A stretch of DNA of 64,000 nucleotides from NCBI GenBank assembly GCA_913060475.1, contig CAJXSD010000007.1, positions 52,338 through 116,337 of the forward strand, written 5' to 3'. The position numbers were made by a program, and so were the translations under genes. How positions within the stretch are numbered: the stretch's first letter is position 1; each line of letters opens with the position of its first letter. The notes beneath the pieces are model-generated. The model saw only the letters and a program-made list of their open reading frames with translations. It had not been told where the DNA came from and ran no database searches. Source of the DNA: an uncultured Paracoccaceae bacterium (lineage in GTDB: Bacteria; Pseudomonadota; Alphaproteobacteria; Rhodobacterales; Rhodobacteraceae). This document shows positions 17,114-27,062 of this stretch, one piece after another.

Positions 17114-19381
17114 TTAGCCGCACTTTGAATGACCGCAGCTGCGACAGGTCATGCAACCTTCGACCATCTGCAAATCATACTGGCCACAGCTTGGGCATGC
17201 TTTGCCACGGCTCTCGGTTAGGTTGACAACCTCTTTGTTGTAATGGGGATCTTCTTTTAGCCCCATACCTTCGCCTGCCAAAAACCCGATGCTGACCATG
17301 TGCTGTTCCAACACGCCACCAATGGCGGCCAGAATGGACGGAATGTATTTGCCCTGAACCCAGGCACCGCCGCGTGGATCGAACACCGCCTTCAGCTCTT
17401 CTACGACAAAGGATACGTCCCCGCCGCGACGGAACACAGCGGAAATCATCCGTGTCAACGCAACTGTCCAGGCAAAATGTTCCATGTTCTTGGAATTGAT
17501 GAACACCTCAAACGGACGACGGTGTCCATTTACGATCACGTCATTTACGGTCACGTAAATCGCGTGTTCGCTGTCAGGCCATTTCAGTTTGTATGTGTTG
17601 CCTTCCAATGTCTGCGGGCGATCCAATGGCTCGGCCATGTAAATCACTTCTGCACCGGTTTCGACCTCTGGGGCTTTCTCGGTTGTCTCAGACACGCTTA
17701 GAACAGAACCCGTCACATCATTTGGACGATAGGTTGTGCACCCTTTGCAGCCTGTTTCATAGGCCTGCATATACACATCCTTGAACGCGTCAAAGCTGAT
17801 GTCCTCGGGGCAGTTGATGGTTTTTGAAATCGAACTGTCGATCCATTTTTGCGCCGCCGCCTGCATTTTGACGTGATCCAATGGGGCCAGCGTTTGGGCG
17901 TTTACGAAATAATCTGGCAACTCTTTGTCGCCGAATTTGTCGCGCCACATTTGTACGGCATAATCGACCACCTCTTCTTCGGTGCGTGATCCATCTTTTT
18001 GCAATACCTTGCGGGTATAGGCATAGGCAAACACAGGTTCGATACCCGATGACACATTGCCCGCATACAGGCTGATGGTTCCTGTCGGCGCAATCGATGT
18101 CAGCAATGCGTTGCGGATACCATGTTTGCGAATGGCATCACGGACGTCGTCGTCCATCACCTTCATCGCCTCGGATTCCAGATAGGGGTCCGCATCAAAC
18201 AAGGGGAACGCGCCTTTTTCTTTGGCCAGTTCGACAGAGGCCAGATAGGATGCGCGCGCAATGGCGTGCAACCATTCGTCCGTCTTTGCCGCGGCTTCGT
18301 CCGATCCATAGCGTTGCCCTGTCATCAACAGCGCATCAGCCAAACCTGTCACGCCCAAACCGATACGGCGTTTGTTTTGCGCCTCTTGTGCTTGTTGGGG
18401 CAGTGGGAAATTCGATGCATCCACAACGTTGTCCATCATGCGCACGGCGGTTGCGACCAGATCGTTCAGTGCCTCGACGTCCAGCTGGGCGTTTTTGTCA
18501 AACGGATCCTTGACCAAACGCGCAAGGTTGATGGACCCCAGCAAACACGCACCATAGGGTGGCAAAGGCTGTTCACCGCAGGGGTTGGTTGCTGCGATAC
18601 TTTCACAGTAATGCAGGTTGTTCGCTTTGTTGATGCGGTCGATAAAAATCACACCGGGTTCAGCGAAATCATAGGTTGATTTCATGATCTTGTTCCACAG
18701 GTCTCGGGCCTGAACGGTTTTGAACACTTTGCCTTCGAATACCAGATCCCATGATTTGTCGGCCTTTACAGCCTCCATAAAGGGATCGGTGACCAAAACG
18801 GACACGTTAAACATCCGCAAACGTGCGGCGTCTGATTTGGCGGTGATGAAATCTTCGATATCGGGGTGATCACAGCGCATGGTCGCCATCATCGCGCCAC
18901 GTCGGGATCCGGCGGACATAATTGTACGACACATTGCGTCCCAGACATCCATGAATGACAACGGACCTGATGCATCGGCCGCCACACCCTTGACCAACGC
19001 ACCTTTGGGACGGATGGTGGAAAAATCGTACCCGATACCGCCACCCTGCTGCATGGTTAACGCGGCCTCTTTCAACATTTCGAAAATGCCGCCCATGCTG
19101 TCAGGAACGGTTCCCATTACGAAACAGTTGAACAATGTCACTTTGCGCGCGGTGCCTGCGCCGGCGGTGATGCGGCCCGCGGGCAAGAATTTGAAATCTT
19201 CTAGCGCGGAATAGAATTTATTTTCCCAATGGTCCGCTTTCTTTTCGACCGATGCCAAGGCGCGGGCGATTCGGCGCCAGCTGTCTTCTACGGTTGCGTC
19301 CAAAGGCTTGCCATCGGCATCCTTGAAACGATATTTCATATCCCAGATTTGTTCAGCAATTGGTGCAGCGAAACGTGTCAT
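17114..19381 (-). CDS. nrdJ: Adenosylcobalamin-dependent (class II) ribonucleotide reductase
   Basis: Reduces ribonucleotides to deoxyribonucleotides using a thiyl radical generated by adenosylcobalamin, so DNA synthesis here depends on B12. From the ATG at 19381 (MTRFAAPIAEQIW, with GGGAAGA just upstream) it has 755 residues. Key features are Cys86 (LFNCFVMG), the NPCGE radical-site motif (residues 266-270, Cys268), GLGVTGLADALL, SIAPTGTISLYAG, and a C-terminal Cys-rich tail (CPSCGQ, CMTCRSCGHSKC) that re-reduces the active site. A longer reading frame to 19558 has no family similarity and overlaps the promoter. Confidence 0.93.
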   Translation of the reverse strand: MTRFAAPIAEQIWDMKYRFKDADGKPLDATVEDSWRRIARALASVEKKADHWENKFYSALEDFKFLPAGRITAGAGTARKVTLFNCFVMGTVPDSMGGIFEMLKEAALTMQQGGGIGYDFSTIRPKGALVKGVAADASGPLSFMDVWDAMCRTIMSAGSRRGAMMATMRCDHPDIEDFITAKSDAARLRMFNVSVLVTDPFMEAVKADKSWDLVFEGKVFKTVQARDLWNKIMKSTYDFAEPGVIFIDRINKANNLHYCESIAATNPCGEQPLPPYGACLLGSINLARLVKDPFDKNAQLDVEALNDLVATAVRMMDNVVDASNFPLPQQAQEAQNKRRIGLGVTGLADALLMTGQRYGSDEAAAKTDEWLHAIARASYLASVELAKEKGAFPLFDADPYLESEAMKVMDDDVRDAIRKHGIRNALLTSIAPTGTISLYAGNVSSGIEPVFAYAYTRKVLQKDGSRTEEEVVDYAVQMWRDKFGDKELPDYFVNAQTLAPLDHVKMQAAAQKWIDSSISKTINCPEDISFDAFKDVYMQAYETGCKGCTTYRPNDVTGSVLSVSETTEKAPEVETGAEVIYMAEPLDRPQTLEGNTYKLKWPDSEHAIYVTVNDVIVNGHRRPFEVFINSKNMEHFAWTVALTRMISAVFRRGGDVSFVVEELKAVFDPRGGAWVQGKYIPSILAAIGGVLEQHMVSIGFLAGEGMGLKEDPHYNKEVVNLTESRGKACPSCGQYDLQMVEGCMTCRSCGHSKCG

Positions 19382-19427
19382 ACTCTTCCCTTGGCGTTGA
19401 TCGGTTGTACATGATGATTGAGGCCAC

Positions 19428-19456
19428 AATGTAGAGTGAAAGTCAGATTGGGTCAA
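19428..19456 (-). promoter_or_regulatory. Sigma-70-type promoter of nrdJ
   Basis: On the minus strand TTGACC (19451-19456) and TACATT (19428-19433) are separated by exactly 17 nt. The predicted transcript would start about 40 nt before the nrdJ ATG. I found no cobalamin riboswitch in this short leader. Confidence 0.5.
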
Positions 19457-19508
19457 CTTGCCAAACGGTAAAAAAAGTCTAAAAATAACTAAACCTTGGG
19501 GTAGACAA

Positions 19509-19940
19509 ATGACAAAACACATACATCTAGTAAAACTTAGTGTTGGTACGCAAACCATCGAAGACCTAGAGGATTGGCAAAAAAACCCTATGTCTCAAGG
19601 GCCTGACGGGTTGCCACGGCATGTCACACGCATGTGGCCCAAACGCGAATCCGAGGTCCTAAATGGCGGATCAATATTTTGGGTCATCAAGGGTGTTATT
19701 TTGTGTCGGCAACCGATTCTGCGTTTTGATGAAATAATAGGCACAGACGGCATTCGCCGCTGCGCGATTGTGGTCAAACCCGGATTGATCCGCACCACGC
19801 CTGCGCCGAAACGGGCGTTTCAGGGCTGGCGATACCTAACCCCCCAAGACGCGCCCGCAGATATGAAAGAGGGGCGCGAAAATGATGATGTGTTGCCGCC
19901 CACATTGGCGGGGGCCCTGGCCGATATCGGGGTATTATAG
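19509..19940 (+). CDS. DUF1489 family protein
   Basis: A 143-residue conserved alphaproteobacterial protein of unknown function, recognised by its N-terminus (MTKHIHLVKLSVGTQTIEDL), LPRHVTRMWPKRESEVLNGG, SIFWVIKGVILCRQPIL and the C-terminal PKRAFQGWRYLTPQDAPAD. No catalytic motif is visible; RCAIVVKPGLIRT suggests a compact beta-rich fold. The ATG at 19509 is chosen because the family begins there; the frame continues upstream without similarity. Its stop overlaps the convergent hisG stop by a few bases. Confidence 0.85.
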   Translation: MTKHIHLVKLSVGTQTIEDLEDWQKNPMSQGPDGLPRHVTRMWPKRESEVLNGGSIFWVIKGVILCRQPILRFDEIIGTDGIRRCAIVVKPGLIRTTPAPKRAFQGWRYLTPQDAPADMKEGRENDDVLPPTLAGALADIGVL

Positions 19941-20627
19941 CCCCAACAGCTGCATCAATTTTTGCATGACCGCCTGATCATAGGCATCCAGTTCGCCGTA
20001 ACGCGACCGAAACAGCGATGCCTGGGATTTCAGGATCAACCCGTCAGACAGAATTTTCAGGTGATTGGCCCGCAGGGTTTCCCCCGATGATGTAATGTCT
20101 GCAATCGCTTCTGCGGTTTCATTTTTGACCGTGCCTTCGGTGGCGCCTTGGCTATCGACGATCTGATAATCCGCAACCCCGACCGTTTTCAGATGTTCGC
20201 GGACCAGGCGGTGGTATTTTGTGGCAATGCGCATGCGAAATCCGTGATGCGCCCGAAACGCCGCAGCCGCGGCATCCAGATCATCCAGGGTATCGACATC
20301 GACCCAACAATTTGGAACCGCAATGATCAAATCCGCGTGGCCAAAGCCCAATTCCACCAGCATCTGTACCCGTTGGTCCCACTGGCTTAGCTTTTCCCGG
20401 ATCAAATCCGTTCCGGTCACACCCAGATGAATGCGCCCCGCCGCCAATTCGCGGGGGATTTCACCGGCTGACAACAAAACCAGTTCCACGCCATCAATGC
20501 CATCAACGCGGCCCGCATATTCCCGATCGGACCCGCTGCGCGACAATGATATCCCACGCGCTGCAAACCAATCAAAGGTTTTTTCCATCAAACGGCCCTT
20601 GGACGGGACACCCAATTTGATCGTCAT
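19935..20627 (-). CDS. hisG: ATP phosphoribosyltransferase, short-form catalytic subunit
   Basis: First step of histidine biosynthesis: condensation of ATP with PRPP. At 230 residues it is the short form (HisGS), which lacks the C-terminal regulatory domain and needs HisZ, encoded immediately upstream. Visible motifs are KLGVPSKGRLMEKTFDWF at the N-terminus, GVTGTDLIREK, and the PRPP-binding region DSQGATEGTVKNETAEAIAD with DITSSGETL. It overlaps hisZ by 4 nt, in the order hisS-hisZ-hisG. Confidence 0.95.
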   Translation of the reverse strand: MTIKLGVPSKGRLMEKTFDWFAARGISLSRSGSDREYAGRVDGIDGVELVLLSAGEIPRELAAGRIHLGVTGTDLIREKLSQWDQRVQMLVELGFGHADLIIAVPNCWVDVDTLDDLDAAAAAFRAHHGFRMRIATKYHRLVREHLKTVGVADYQIVDSQGATEGTVKNETAEAIADITSSGETLRANHLKILSDGLILKSQASLFRSRYGELDAYDQAVMQKLMQLLGL

Positions 20628-21724
20628 TGCGCACCCCCTGTTTTGTCCGACGTAATTTCCAAAACCAGATCCGGGCGAATCACGCCACCAACTGCGGGTA
20701 TTTCCTGACCATGGCCCAGACGCCGCGTCAGCGCGTCATAGCGGCCACCGGTCGCAATGGGGGACAAATCGGCGCGGTCTGCGGCATGGAACCCGAACAC
20801 AAACCCGTCGTAATATTCCATTGACGTGCGGCCATAGCTGGCCTCAAACATCAGGGTGTCCACATCAATCCCCTGCACGGACAAAGCATCGGTGCGCGCC
20901 GATAGTCGATCAATCGCGACCGAAATCGCAGGCAGATCCACGGCAATGTCACGCAACTGCTGAATGGCATAGGGACAGGTTTCCGACACGCGCAAAATGG
21001 CGTCGATCAATTCCACCTCTTGTGCGGAAATGGGATCAGCGGCGGCATCTTGGTGCAGCGCATCGATGCGTTCGATAATTTCAGCGCGTGACCGCAACCC
21101 CAACAGCGGCCCGGCCCCTGCCATGGGATCAGATTTCGCCAATAACGCAATCCGGCTGTCCACATCGCCCGCGCGGCCCGAAAACCGGTTCATCAAGGCG
21201 CGGAACCGGCGTGGCCGCCAGATATGGCGCATCAAGGCCCGTTTCCGGCGGTCGGTCGTTTTCAACCCCATAACAGCCGCCGTCAAAATGCCGATATCCC
21301 CCGTTGCCGCCCGCACAGGCGCATCGCCCAGCGCACGATGGATCAGGGCAAAGACCTCGGCATCGGTTTGGGCAGGGTTTGATCGGTCAAAGACCTCGTA
21401 TCCCACCTGAATATATTCATTTGCGCGGCTTGGGTCATCCTCTTGGCGGCGAAACACAACCCCGTTATAGGTATAGCGTGCAGGTTCCGCCCCGTGATCC
21501 ATATGCATCTGGACAACGGGAACCGTAAAATCAGGCCGCAACATTTGTTCGCCCCGCAACGGATCGGACGTCACATAGGCGCGGGCGCGAATATCCTCGC
21601 CATACAGGTCCAGCAGGGTGTCCGCAGATTGCAACACATCCGCTTCGACCACGGTGGCGCCTTGTTCCAAAAACACCGCCTGAAACTGGGCGGCTCTGGC
21701 CAATATGTCCAAACGTCGTGTCAT
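20624..21724 (-). CDS. hisZ: ATP phosphoribosyltransferase regulatory subunit
   Basis: A 366-residue class II aminoacyl-tRNA synthetase paralog that activates and regulates short-form HisG. It keeps the HisRS-like core: [36 protein letters not shown] (motif-2-like), [12 protein letters not shown], and near the end [12 protein letters not shown] with a [10 protein letters not shown] strand. It lacks the tRNA-binding C-terminal domain of true HisRS. It overlaps both hisG and hisS by 4 nt, consistent with one operon. Confidence 0.92.
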   Translation of the reverse strand: MTRRLDILARAAQFQAVFLEQGATVVEADVLQSADTLLDLYGEDIRARAYVTSDPLRGEQMLRPDFTVPVVQMHMDHGAEPARYTYNGVVFRRQEDDPSRANEYIQVGYEVFDRSNPAQTDAEVFALIHRALGDAPVRAATGDIGILTAAVMGLKTTDRRKRALMRHIWRPRRFRALMNRFSGRAGDVDSRIALLAKSDPMAGAGPLLGLRSRAEIIERIDALHQDAAADPISAQEVELIDAILRVSETCPYAIQQLRDIAVDLPAISVAIDRLSARTDALSVQGIDVDTLMFEASYGRTSMEYYDGFVFGFHAADRADLSPIATGGRYDALTRRLGHGQEIPAVGGVIRPDLVLEITSDKTGGAQ

Positions 21725-23196
21725 TGGGCTTGGGTCGCCAAAATTTCGCGGACCTTGGCCACCAAATCACCGCGCGGTACGGTAAATTGGCTGGGTCGCT
21801 CTTTCCATTCCTCAAGCGTGGCGTTTTGCGCGATCTGCGCGCCCAGGATCAAATCCTTGATCTGGATGATGCCTTGTGCCTTTTCGTCGCCACCCTCGAT
21901 AATTGCGATGGGGGAATTGCGGGTATCGGCGTATTTCAACTGATTTCCGAAATTCTTGGGGTTGCCCAAATACACCTCGGCCCGAATGCCTGCGTTTCGC
22001 AATTCGGTGACCATCGCCTGATAATCGGCCATGCGGTCGCGGTCCATAACGGTCACCACCACGGGGCCGCGCGATTGTGATCCAATCCGCCCCTTTTCGC
22101 GCAGGGCGGCCAACAGGCGGTCCACACCAACCGAAACACCCGTTGCAGGCACCGATTGCCCCGTGAACCGTTTGACCAAATCGTCATAACGTCCACCACC
22201 GGACACGGACCCGAACTGCCGCTTGCGGCCTTTTTCATCGAAAATTTCGAATGTCAGCTCGGCTTCGAACACGGGGCCGGTGTAATATCCCAGACCGCGC
22301 ACAACGGACGGGTCCAGAATGATCCGGTCCGCACCGTATCCGCCTGCGTCCAGCAATTCGGCCATGGTGTCCAATTCGCCCACGCCCTCGGCCCCGATGG
22401 TCGATGATCCCACGGCATCGCGCAGGTTTGATAGGGTTTGCGCCGCCGTATCACCACGCGACGTCAAAAACGCCAAAACGGGTGCGGCCTGATCATCCGA
22501 CAGCCCCACACCATCGATATAGGCACCCGAGGCATCCAACCGCCCCTTGCCCAGCAATTCGCGCACGCCGGCGGCGCCCACTTTGTCGAATTTATCGATG
22601 GTGCGTAAAACGTCATCGCGTTGGGCATCATCAGACAGGCCCATGCATTCCAGCACACCGTTCAACACCTTGCGGTTATTGATGCGCACTAGATAATCGC
22701 CACGGGGAATGCCAACGGTTTCCAAGGTATCCGACAGCATTGCGCAAATTTCGGCATCTGCCGCCACAGATGGCGCGCCGACCGTATCGGCATCGCACTG
22801 ATAAAACTGGCGGAACCGTCCCGGCCCTGGTTTTTCGTTGCGCCACACAGGCCCCATCGCATAGCGGCGATAGGGGGTGGGCAGGTCGTTGCGATATTGC
22901 GCATAAACCCGCGCCAAAGGTGCCGTCAGGTCATAGCGCAGGGCCAGCCAATCGCTGTCCTCTTCTTGCCAAGCGAACACACCTTCGTTTGGGCGATCGA
23001 CATCGGGCAGGAATTTGCCCAAGGCCTCGACGGTTTCTACCGCGCTGCTCTCTAACGCGTCAAAGCCGTAATGATGATAAACACCCGCGATTTTTTGCAG
23101 CATGTCGCTGCGCTCGGTCACTTCTGTCCCGAAATAATCACGAAACCCTTTGGGCGTTTGTGCCTTGGGGCGGGGTTGTTTTTTCTCTTTGGCCAT
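21721..23196 (-). CDS. hisS: Histidyl-tRNA synthetase
   Basis: Charges tRNA-His. The 491-residue protein carries the HisRS signatures: [34 protein letters not shown] (motif 2 region), [20 protein letters not shown], the histidine-binding [11 protein letters not shown] and [12 protein letters not shown], motif 3 [11 protein letters not shown], and a C-terminal anticodon-binding domain (about 400-491). An N-terminal stretch rich in Lys and Pro ([17 protein letters not shown]) is common in alphaproteobacteria. Its operon position ahead of hisZ-hisG links charging and synthesis of histidine. Confidence 0.96.
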   Translation of the reverse strand: MAKEKKQPRPKAQTPKGFRDYFGTEVTERSDMLQKIAGVYHHYGFDALESSAVETVEALGKFLPDVDRPNEGVFAWQEEDSDWLALRYDLTAPLARVYAQYRNDLPTPYRRYAMGPVWRNEKPGPGRFRQFYQCDADTVGAPSVAADAEICAMLSDTLETVGIPRGDYLVRINNRKVLNGVLECMGLSDDAQRDDVLRTIDKFDKVGAAGVRELLGKGRLDASGAYIDGVGLSDDQAAPVLAFLTSRGDTAAQTLSNLRDAVGSSTIGAEGVGELDTMAELLDAGGYGADRIILDPSVVRGLGYYTGPVFEAELTFEIFDEKGRKRQFGSVSGGGRYDDLVKRFTGQSVPATGVSVGVDRLLAALREKGRIGSQSRGPVVVTVMDRDRMADYQAMVTELRNAGIRAEVYLGNPKNFGNQLKYADTRNSPIAIIEGGDEKAQGIIQIKDLILGAQIAQNATLEEWKERPSQFTVPRGDLVAKVREILATQAQ

Positions 23197-23298
23197 AATC
23201 GCGTCCCTATGTGGGGTTAATTACCGCCCATGTACCGCACCATCACTGAATGAGCAAGCAACCTTGACCATTCAGGGGCATGGTCTAGCTAGGCGAAT

Positions 23299-23964
23299 AT
23301 GAAACAAGTGCTAATTCTTGGACATTCGGGCGGGATTGGCCGCGCCTTGGCGCAGGCCTATGACGCGGCGGGGTTTGCCGTGACGGGACTGTCGCGGCGC
23401 GATGATGGGTTTGACATCACCGACCCCGCATCGGTTGCCCACCATATGGGGCAATTAACCGGCCCCTATGATCGGATTGTGATTGCAACGGGGGCCTTGG
23501 AAATTGATGGATATGCCCCAGAAAAATCCGTTTCATCCGTGACTGCGCAGGGCATGGCCGACCAATTTGCCGTCAATGCCATCGGGCCTGCGTTGATTTT
23601 GAAACATATCCGCCCCCTAATCCCGCGCGATCGGGCCTGTGTGATCGCGGCGCTGTCGGCGCGGGTGGGATCCATTGGGGATAACCGTTTGGGCGGATGG
23701 GTGTCCTATCGCGCGGCCAAGGCGGCGTTAAACCAGATCATCCACACGGGCGCGATTGAATTGGGGCGCATGCGACCCATGTCGTGTTGCATTGCGCTGC
23801 ACCCCGGAACGGTGGCCACCGATTTCACCGCGAAATATGCGGGGCGTCATCCGACCGTTTCCCCCGATGCGGCGGCGGCAAATTTGATGCGCGTGATCGA
23901 ATCGCGTGGCCCCGAACACAACGGCCAATTTTTCGATTGGCGTGGGGACCCAGTCCCGTGGTAG
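23299..23964 (+). CDS. SDR-family oxidoreductase
   Basis: A 221-residue short-chain dehydrogenase. The Rossmann start QVLILGHSGGIGRALAQAYD replaces the usual TGxxxGIG with GHSGGIG. An NAVGP-like strand (FAVNAIGPALILK) and YRAAK (active-site Tyr and Lys) are present, followed by HPGTVATDF. It resembles CsgA-like SDRs. It lies 5 nt before the photolyase start, so they are probably co-transcribed. The substrate is unknown. Confidence 0.88.
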   Translation: MKQVLILGHSGGIGRALAQAYDAAGFAVTGLSRRDDGFDITDPASVAHHMGQLTGPYDRIVIATGALEIDGYAPEKSVSSVTAQGMADQFAVNAIGPALILKHIRPLIPRDRACVIAALSARVGSIGDNRLGGWVSYRAAKAALNQIIHTGAIELGRMRPMSCCIALHPGTVATDFTAKYAGRHPTVSPDAAAANLMRVIESRGPEHNGQFFDWRGDPVPW

Positions 23965-23969
23965 GCCGC

Positions 23970-25487
23970 ATGATCGTGATCCTTGGCGATCAATTATCCC
24001 GCGACATATCATCCCTGCAGGGTGCTGACCCCAACCATGATGTGATCGTCATGGCCGAAGTCATGGGCGAGGCCACCTATGTCCCCCATCACCCCAAAAA
24101 AATCATCCTGATCCTGTCTGCCATGCGCAAATTCGCGGCCCAGCTGCGCGATCAGGGATGGCGGGTGCTGTATACGGAATTGGACGACCCCGACACCAGC
24201 CACACATTGACCGGTGAAATCCTGCGGCGGGCGGCGGAAACGGGTATCACCGATGTCTGTATCACCGAACCCACCGAATGGCGGGTGATTGATGCGCTGA
24301 CGGATCTGCCATTGCGCGTTGATATGCGCCCCGACACGCGGTTCATCGCCTCTCATGCAGAATTCGAAACCTGGGCAAAGGGGCGCAAAGCCCTGCGCAT
24401 GGAATATTTCTATCGCGAAATGCGGCGCAAAACAGGTCTGTTGATGCAGGGCGATGACCCCGAGGGCGGCCAATGGAACTTTGACCACGACAACCGCAAA
24501 GGGCCGCCAAAATCCGTGGCCTATGCCGGTCCGCGCCAATTTACCCCCGATACAGTGACGCAATCCGTGATCCAATTGGTGCAGGATCGGTTTGGCGATA
24601 ACTTTGGCCGCGCAACACCATTTTGGTTTGCCACCGACCGCGTCCAAGCGTTAGAGGCGATGGATCATTTCATGCGCTATGCCCTGCCCAGTTTTGGCGA
24701 TTACCAAGATGCGATGTTGAATGAAAACGCGTTTTTATATCATTCGTTTTTGGCCCCCTATATCAACATTGGCCTGCTGTCCCCGCGCGAAGTCTGCGAT
24801 GCCGCCCAAGCGGAATGGCAGCGCGGTCATGCCCCCATCAATGCCGTCGAAGGGTTCATTCGCCAAATCATCGGGTGGCGCGAATATGTGCGCGGGATCT
24901 ATTTCCTGAAAGGGCGCGATTACACCGCGTCAAACCATTTGGGTCATACCCGCGATTTGCCCGCACTGTATTGGGGGGCGCCTACGCGAATGAACTGCAT
25001 GGCGAAATCCATTCAACAAACGCGCGATGATGCCTATGCCCATCACATCCAACGTCTGATGGTGACCGGCAATTTCGCCCTGTTGGCCGGCATTGATCCG
25101 CACCAAGTGCACGAATGGTATTTATCCGTCTACGCAGATGCATTCGAATGGGTCGAGGCACCGAACACCATCGGCATGTCCCAGTTTGCAGATGGCGGTG
25201 TGATTGCATCCAAACCCTATGTCAGCAGCGGTGCCTATATCAACCGGATGTCAGATTACTGCAAATCCTGCCATTATCGGGTCAAGGACCGCACGGGCGA
25301 CCGCGCCTGTCCATTTAATGCGCTGTATTGGGGGTTTCTGGACCGCCACCGCGATAAATTTGCGGGCAATCCGCGCATGGCGCAGATGTATCGCACCTTT
25401 GCCAAGATTTCAGATCAGGACCAGCAGGACACGCTAGAGCAGGCCCAGAAAATCTGGGCCATGCTAGATGCAGGGGACAGGCTGTAG
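23970..25487 (+). CDS. Iron-sulfur bacterial cryptochrome/(6-4) photolyase (PhrB-type)
   Basis: A 505-residue flavoprotein starting MIVILGDQLSRDISSLQGAD, a start typical of FeS-BCP photolyases, which repair UV (6-4) photoproducts with blue light. Four cysteines (Cys343 in MNCMAK; Cys431, Cys434 and Cys447 in YCKSCHYRV and RACPFNALYW) fit the [4Fe-4S] ligands of Agrobacterium PhrB, with the same spacing between the last three. The FAD-binding region WREYVRGIYF and NALYWGFLDRH is intact. The ATG at 23970 is chosen over an upstream Met that lies inside the SDR gene. Photosensory rather than repair activity cannot be excluded. Confidence 0.92.
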   Translation: MIVILGDQLSRDISSLQGADPNHDVIVMAEVMGEATYVPHHPKKIILILSAMRKFAAQLRDQGWRVLYTELDDPDTSHTLTGEILRRAAETGITDVCITEPTEWRVIDALTDLPLRVDMRPDTRFIASHAEFETWAKGRKALRMEYFYREMRRKTGLLMQGDDPEGGQWNFDHDNRKGPPKSVAYAGPRQFTPDTVTQSVIQLVQDRFGDNFGRATPFWFATDRVQALEAMDHFMRYALPSFGDYQDAMLNENAFLYHSFLAPYINIGLLSPREVCDAAQAEWQRGHAPINAVEGFIRQIIGWREYVRGIYFLKGRDYTASNHLGHTRDLPALYWGAPTRMNCMAKSIQQTRDDAYAHHIQRLMVTGNFALLAGIDPHQVHEWYLSVYADAFEWVEAPNTIGMSQFADGGVIASKPYVSSGAYINRMSDYCKSCHYRVKDRTGDRACPFNALYWGFLDRHRDKFAGNPRMAQMYRTFAKISDQDQQDTLEQAQKIWAMLDAGDRL

Positions 25488-25497
25488 CGCGTCGCAG

Positions 25498-26991
25498 TTA
25501 CTGCGAATTGGTGGTTGCATCATCCGCTGGGGCTGACTGATCCGCTGGGGTATCGTCAGCAGGTGCGGGATCATTAGTGGGGTCCTCAATTGGGGTTGGA
25601 TCGACCAATGCACCATTGACCCAATTGCCCTGCGCGGCCTCGCCTGTGGCGAACCGAATGGCACCTTGGCCCTGGCGTTTGCCGTTGACGAACGATCCCT
25701 CATAGACATCGCCATTGGAATAGGTGGCCACACCCTGCCCCGTCATTTCACCGTTCATCCAATCCCCGGTATAGGTAAAACCATCCGCCAATGTGATGGT
25801 GCCTACACCGTGACGGCGACCATCCTGATATTCGCCCTCATAGATCATCCCATCGGGAAAGGTGGCCTTGCCTTTGCCATGGCGGTTGCCATCTTTCCAT
25901 TCCCCTGCATAGACATAACCATCCGCATAGCGCATGGTGCCTGTGCCATGATTGCGGGCGTTTTTGAATTCGCCCTGGTACACGACACCATTTGAAAATG
26001 TGGCTGTACCGGTTCCCTCGATCACGCCTGCAACCCATTGACCATCATAGGACGACCCGTCAGGATAGGTGATTTTGCCCTGCCCATCGGACAACCCGTT
26101 GACCAAGTCCCCGACATAGACCGACCCGTCGGGATAAGTGACCTCGCCTTTGCCCTGGATCTGGCCCTTGATCCATTCGCCCACATATTTATACCCATCA
26201 ACACCGACAAAGGTGCCTTGGCCTGCGCGCTGATCATCATAGAATTCGCCCGTATAGACATCGCCATTGGCATAGGTCACTTTGCCCTGACCATGGCGGC
26301 GGCCGTCTTGCAGTTCGCCTTCGTAGACGTCGCCATTGGGCTGGATCAGCTTGGCGGTTCCGTTGATTTTGCCATCTTTCCAGACACCGTCTAAAATCAA
26401 CCCTTCGGGCATTTCCAAACGCCCCCGGCCTTCGCGGGCGCCGCGGATGACGTAACCGGTATAGACGGTGCCGTCCGGATATGTGATTTTGGCATTGCCC
26501 TCTTTGACACCATTGATCCAATCACCGTCATAGACATAGCCATCAGGATTGACCAAAACACCGCGCCCGTGGTGCAATGCATCGCGGAACCCGCCTTCGT
26601 AACGGGCACCATTGGCATAGGTGGCCACACCCTGCCCCGTTATTTTACCCGCCAGCCAGCTGCCCTGATAGGTGCCGCCATCGGCATAGGTGATGGTTCC
26701 AATGCCCTCAGGTTTGCCCTTGGCAAAGCTGCCCTGGTAAACGGACCCATTTGGAAACCGTGCCTCGCCTTGGCCCATGATTTCACCATCAACCCAGTCG
26801 CCGGTATATTCATAGCCGTTGGGCATACGGAACGTGCCTTGGCCGTGTTGTAACCCGTTGCGGAACGCGCCTTCATAGACGCCGCCATTGTCAAACTGTT
26901 TCGACCCCAATGTGGTGCCCTGCGCAAACAGCGGCGCGGGCAACATGGTAACAGCCATCACAGTCGATATCAGCATACCCTTGATCATCAA
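25498..26991 (-). CDS. Secreted MORN-repeat protein
   Basis: A 497-residue protein with a signal peptide (MLISTVMAVTMLPAPLFAQG) followed by 18 consecutive MORN repeats of 23 residues, pattern YxGxWxxGxxxGxGxxxYxDG, and a partial nineteenth. The tail is acidic and Pro/Thr/Asp-rich (PTPIEDPTNDPAPADDTPAD). MORN repeats form an elongated beta-sheet rod linked to membrane or lipid contact in other proteins; the role of bacterial exported forms is unknown. DNA repeats with the 69-bp period are diverged, so the array is old. It converges on the photolyase gene. Confidence 0.92.
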   Translation of the reverse strand: MMIKGMLISTVMAVTMLPAPLFAQGTTLGSKQFDNGGVYEGAFRNGLQHGQGTFRMPNGYEYTGDWVDGEIMGQGEARFPNGSVYQGSFAKGKPEGIGTITYADGGTYQGSWLAGKITGQGVATYANGARYEGGFRDALHHGRGVLVNPDGYVYDGDWINGVKEGNAKITYPDGTVYTGYVIRGAREGRGRLEMPEGLILDGVWKDGKINGTAKLIQPNGDVYEGELQDGRRHGQGKVTYANGDVYTGEFYDDQRAGQGTFVGVDGYKYVGEWIKGQIQGKGEVTYPDGSVYVGDLVNGLSDGQGKITYPDGSSYDGQWVAGVIEGTGTATFSNGVVYQGEFKNARNHGTGTMRYADGYVYAGEWKDGNRHGKGKATFPDGMIYEGEYQDGRRHGVGTITLADGFTYTGDWMNGEMTGQGVATYSNGDVYEGSFVNGKRQGQGAIRFATGEAAQGNWVNGALVDPTPIEDPTNDPAPADDTPADQSAPADDATTNSQ

Positions 26992-27062
26992 TGTTCCATT
27001 CCTTACGGCATCCCGTCCCGTTGCTGTTCAGTCTTAGCTGCAAAAAACCGATGGCGCCACCC

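Noticed and set aside
16960..17127. 55-codon plus-strand frame beginning MLIQVARKQELAEL, downstream of nrdJ
   Set aside because: It runs across the nrdJ stem-loop into antisense of nrdJ, has no ribosome site and no recognisable family.
19382..19508. Cobalamin riboswitch or NrdR boxes before nrdJ
   Set aside because: The leader is too short for the riboswitch and lacks its conserved B12-box; only a partial NrdR-like half-site (CTACATTGTGG) is visible.
25498..26991. Recent tandem duplication in the MORN gene
   Set aside because: The 69-bp units differ widely at the DNA level, so no recent expansion is evident.
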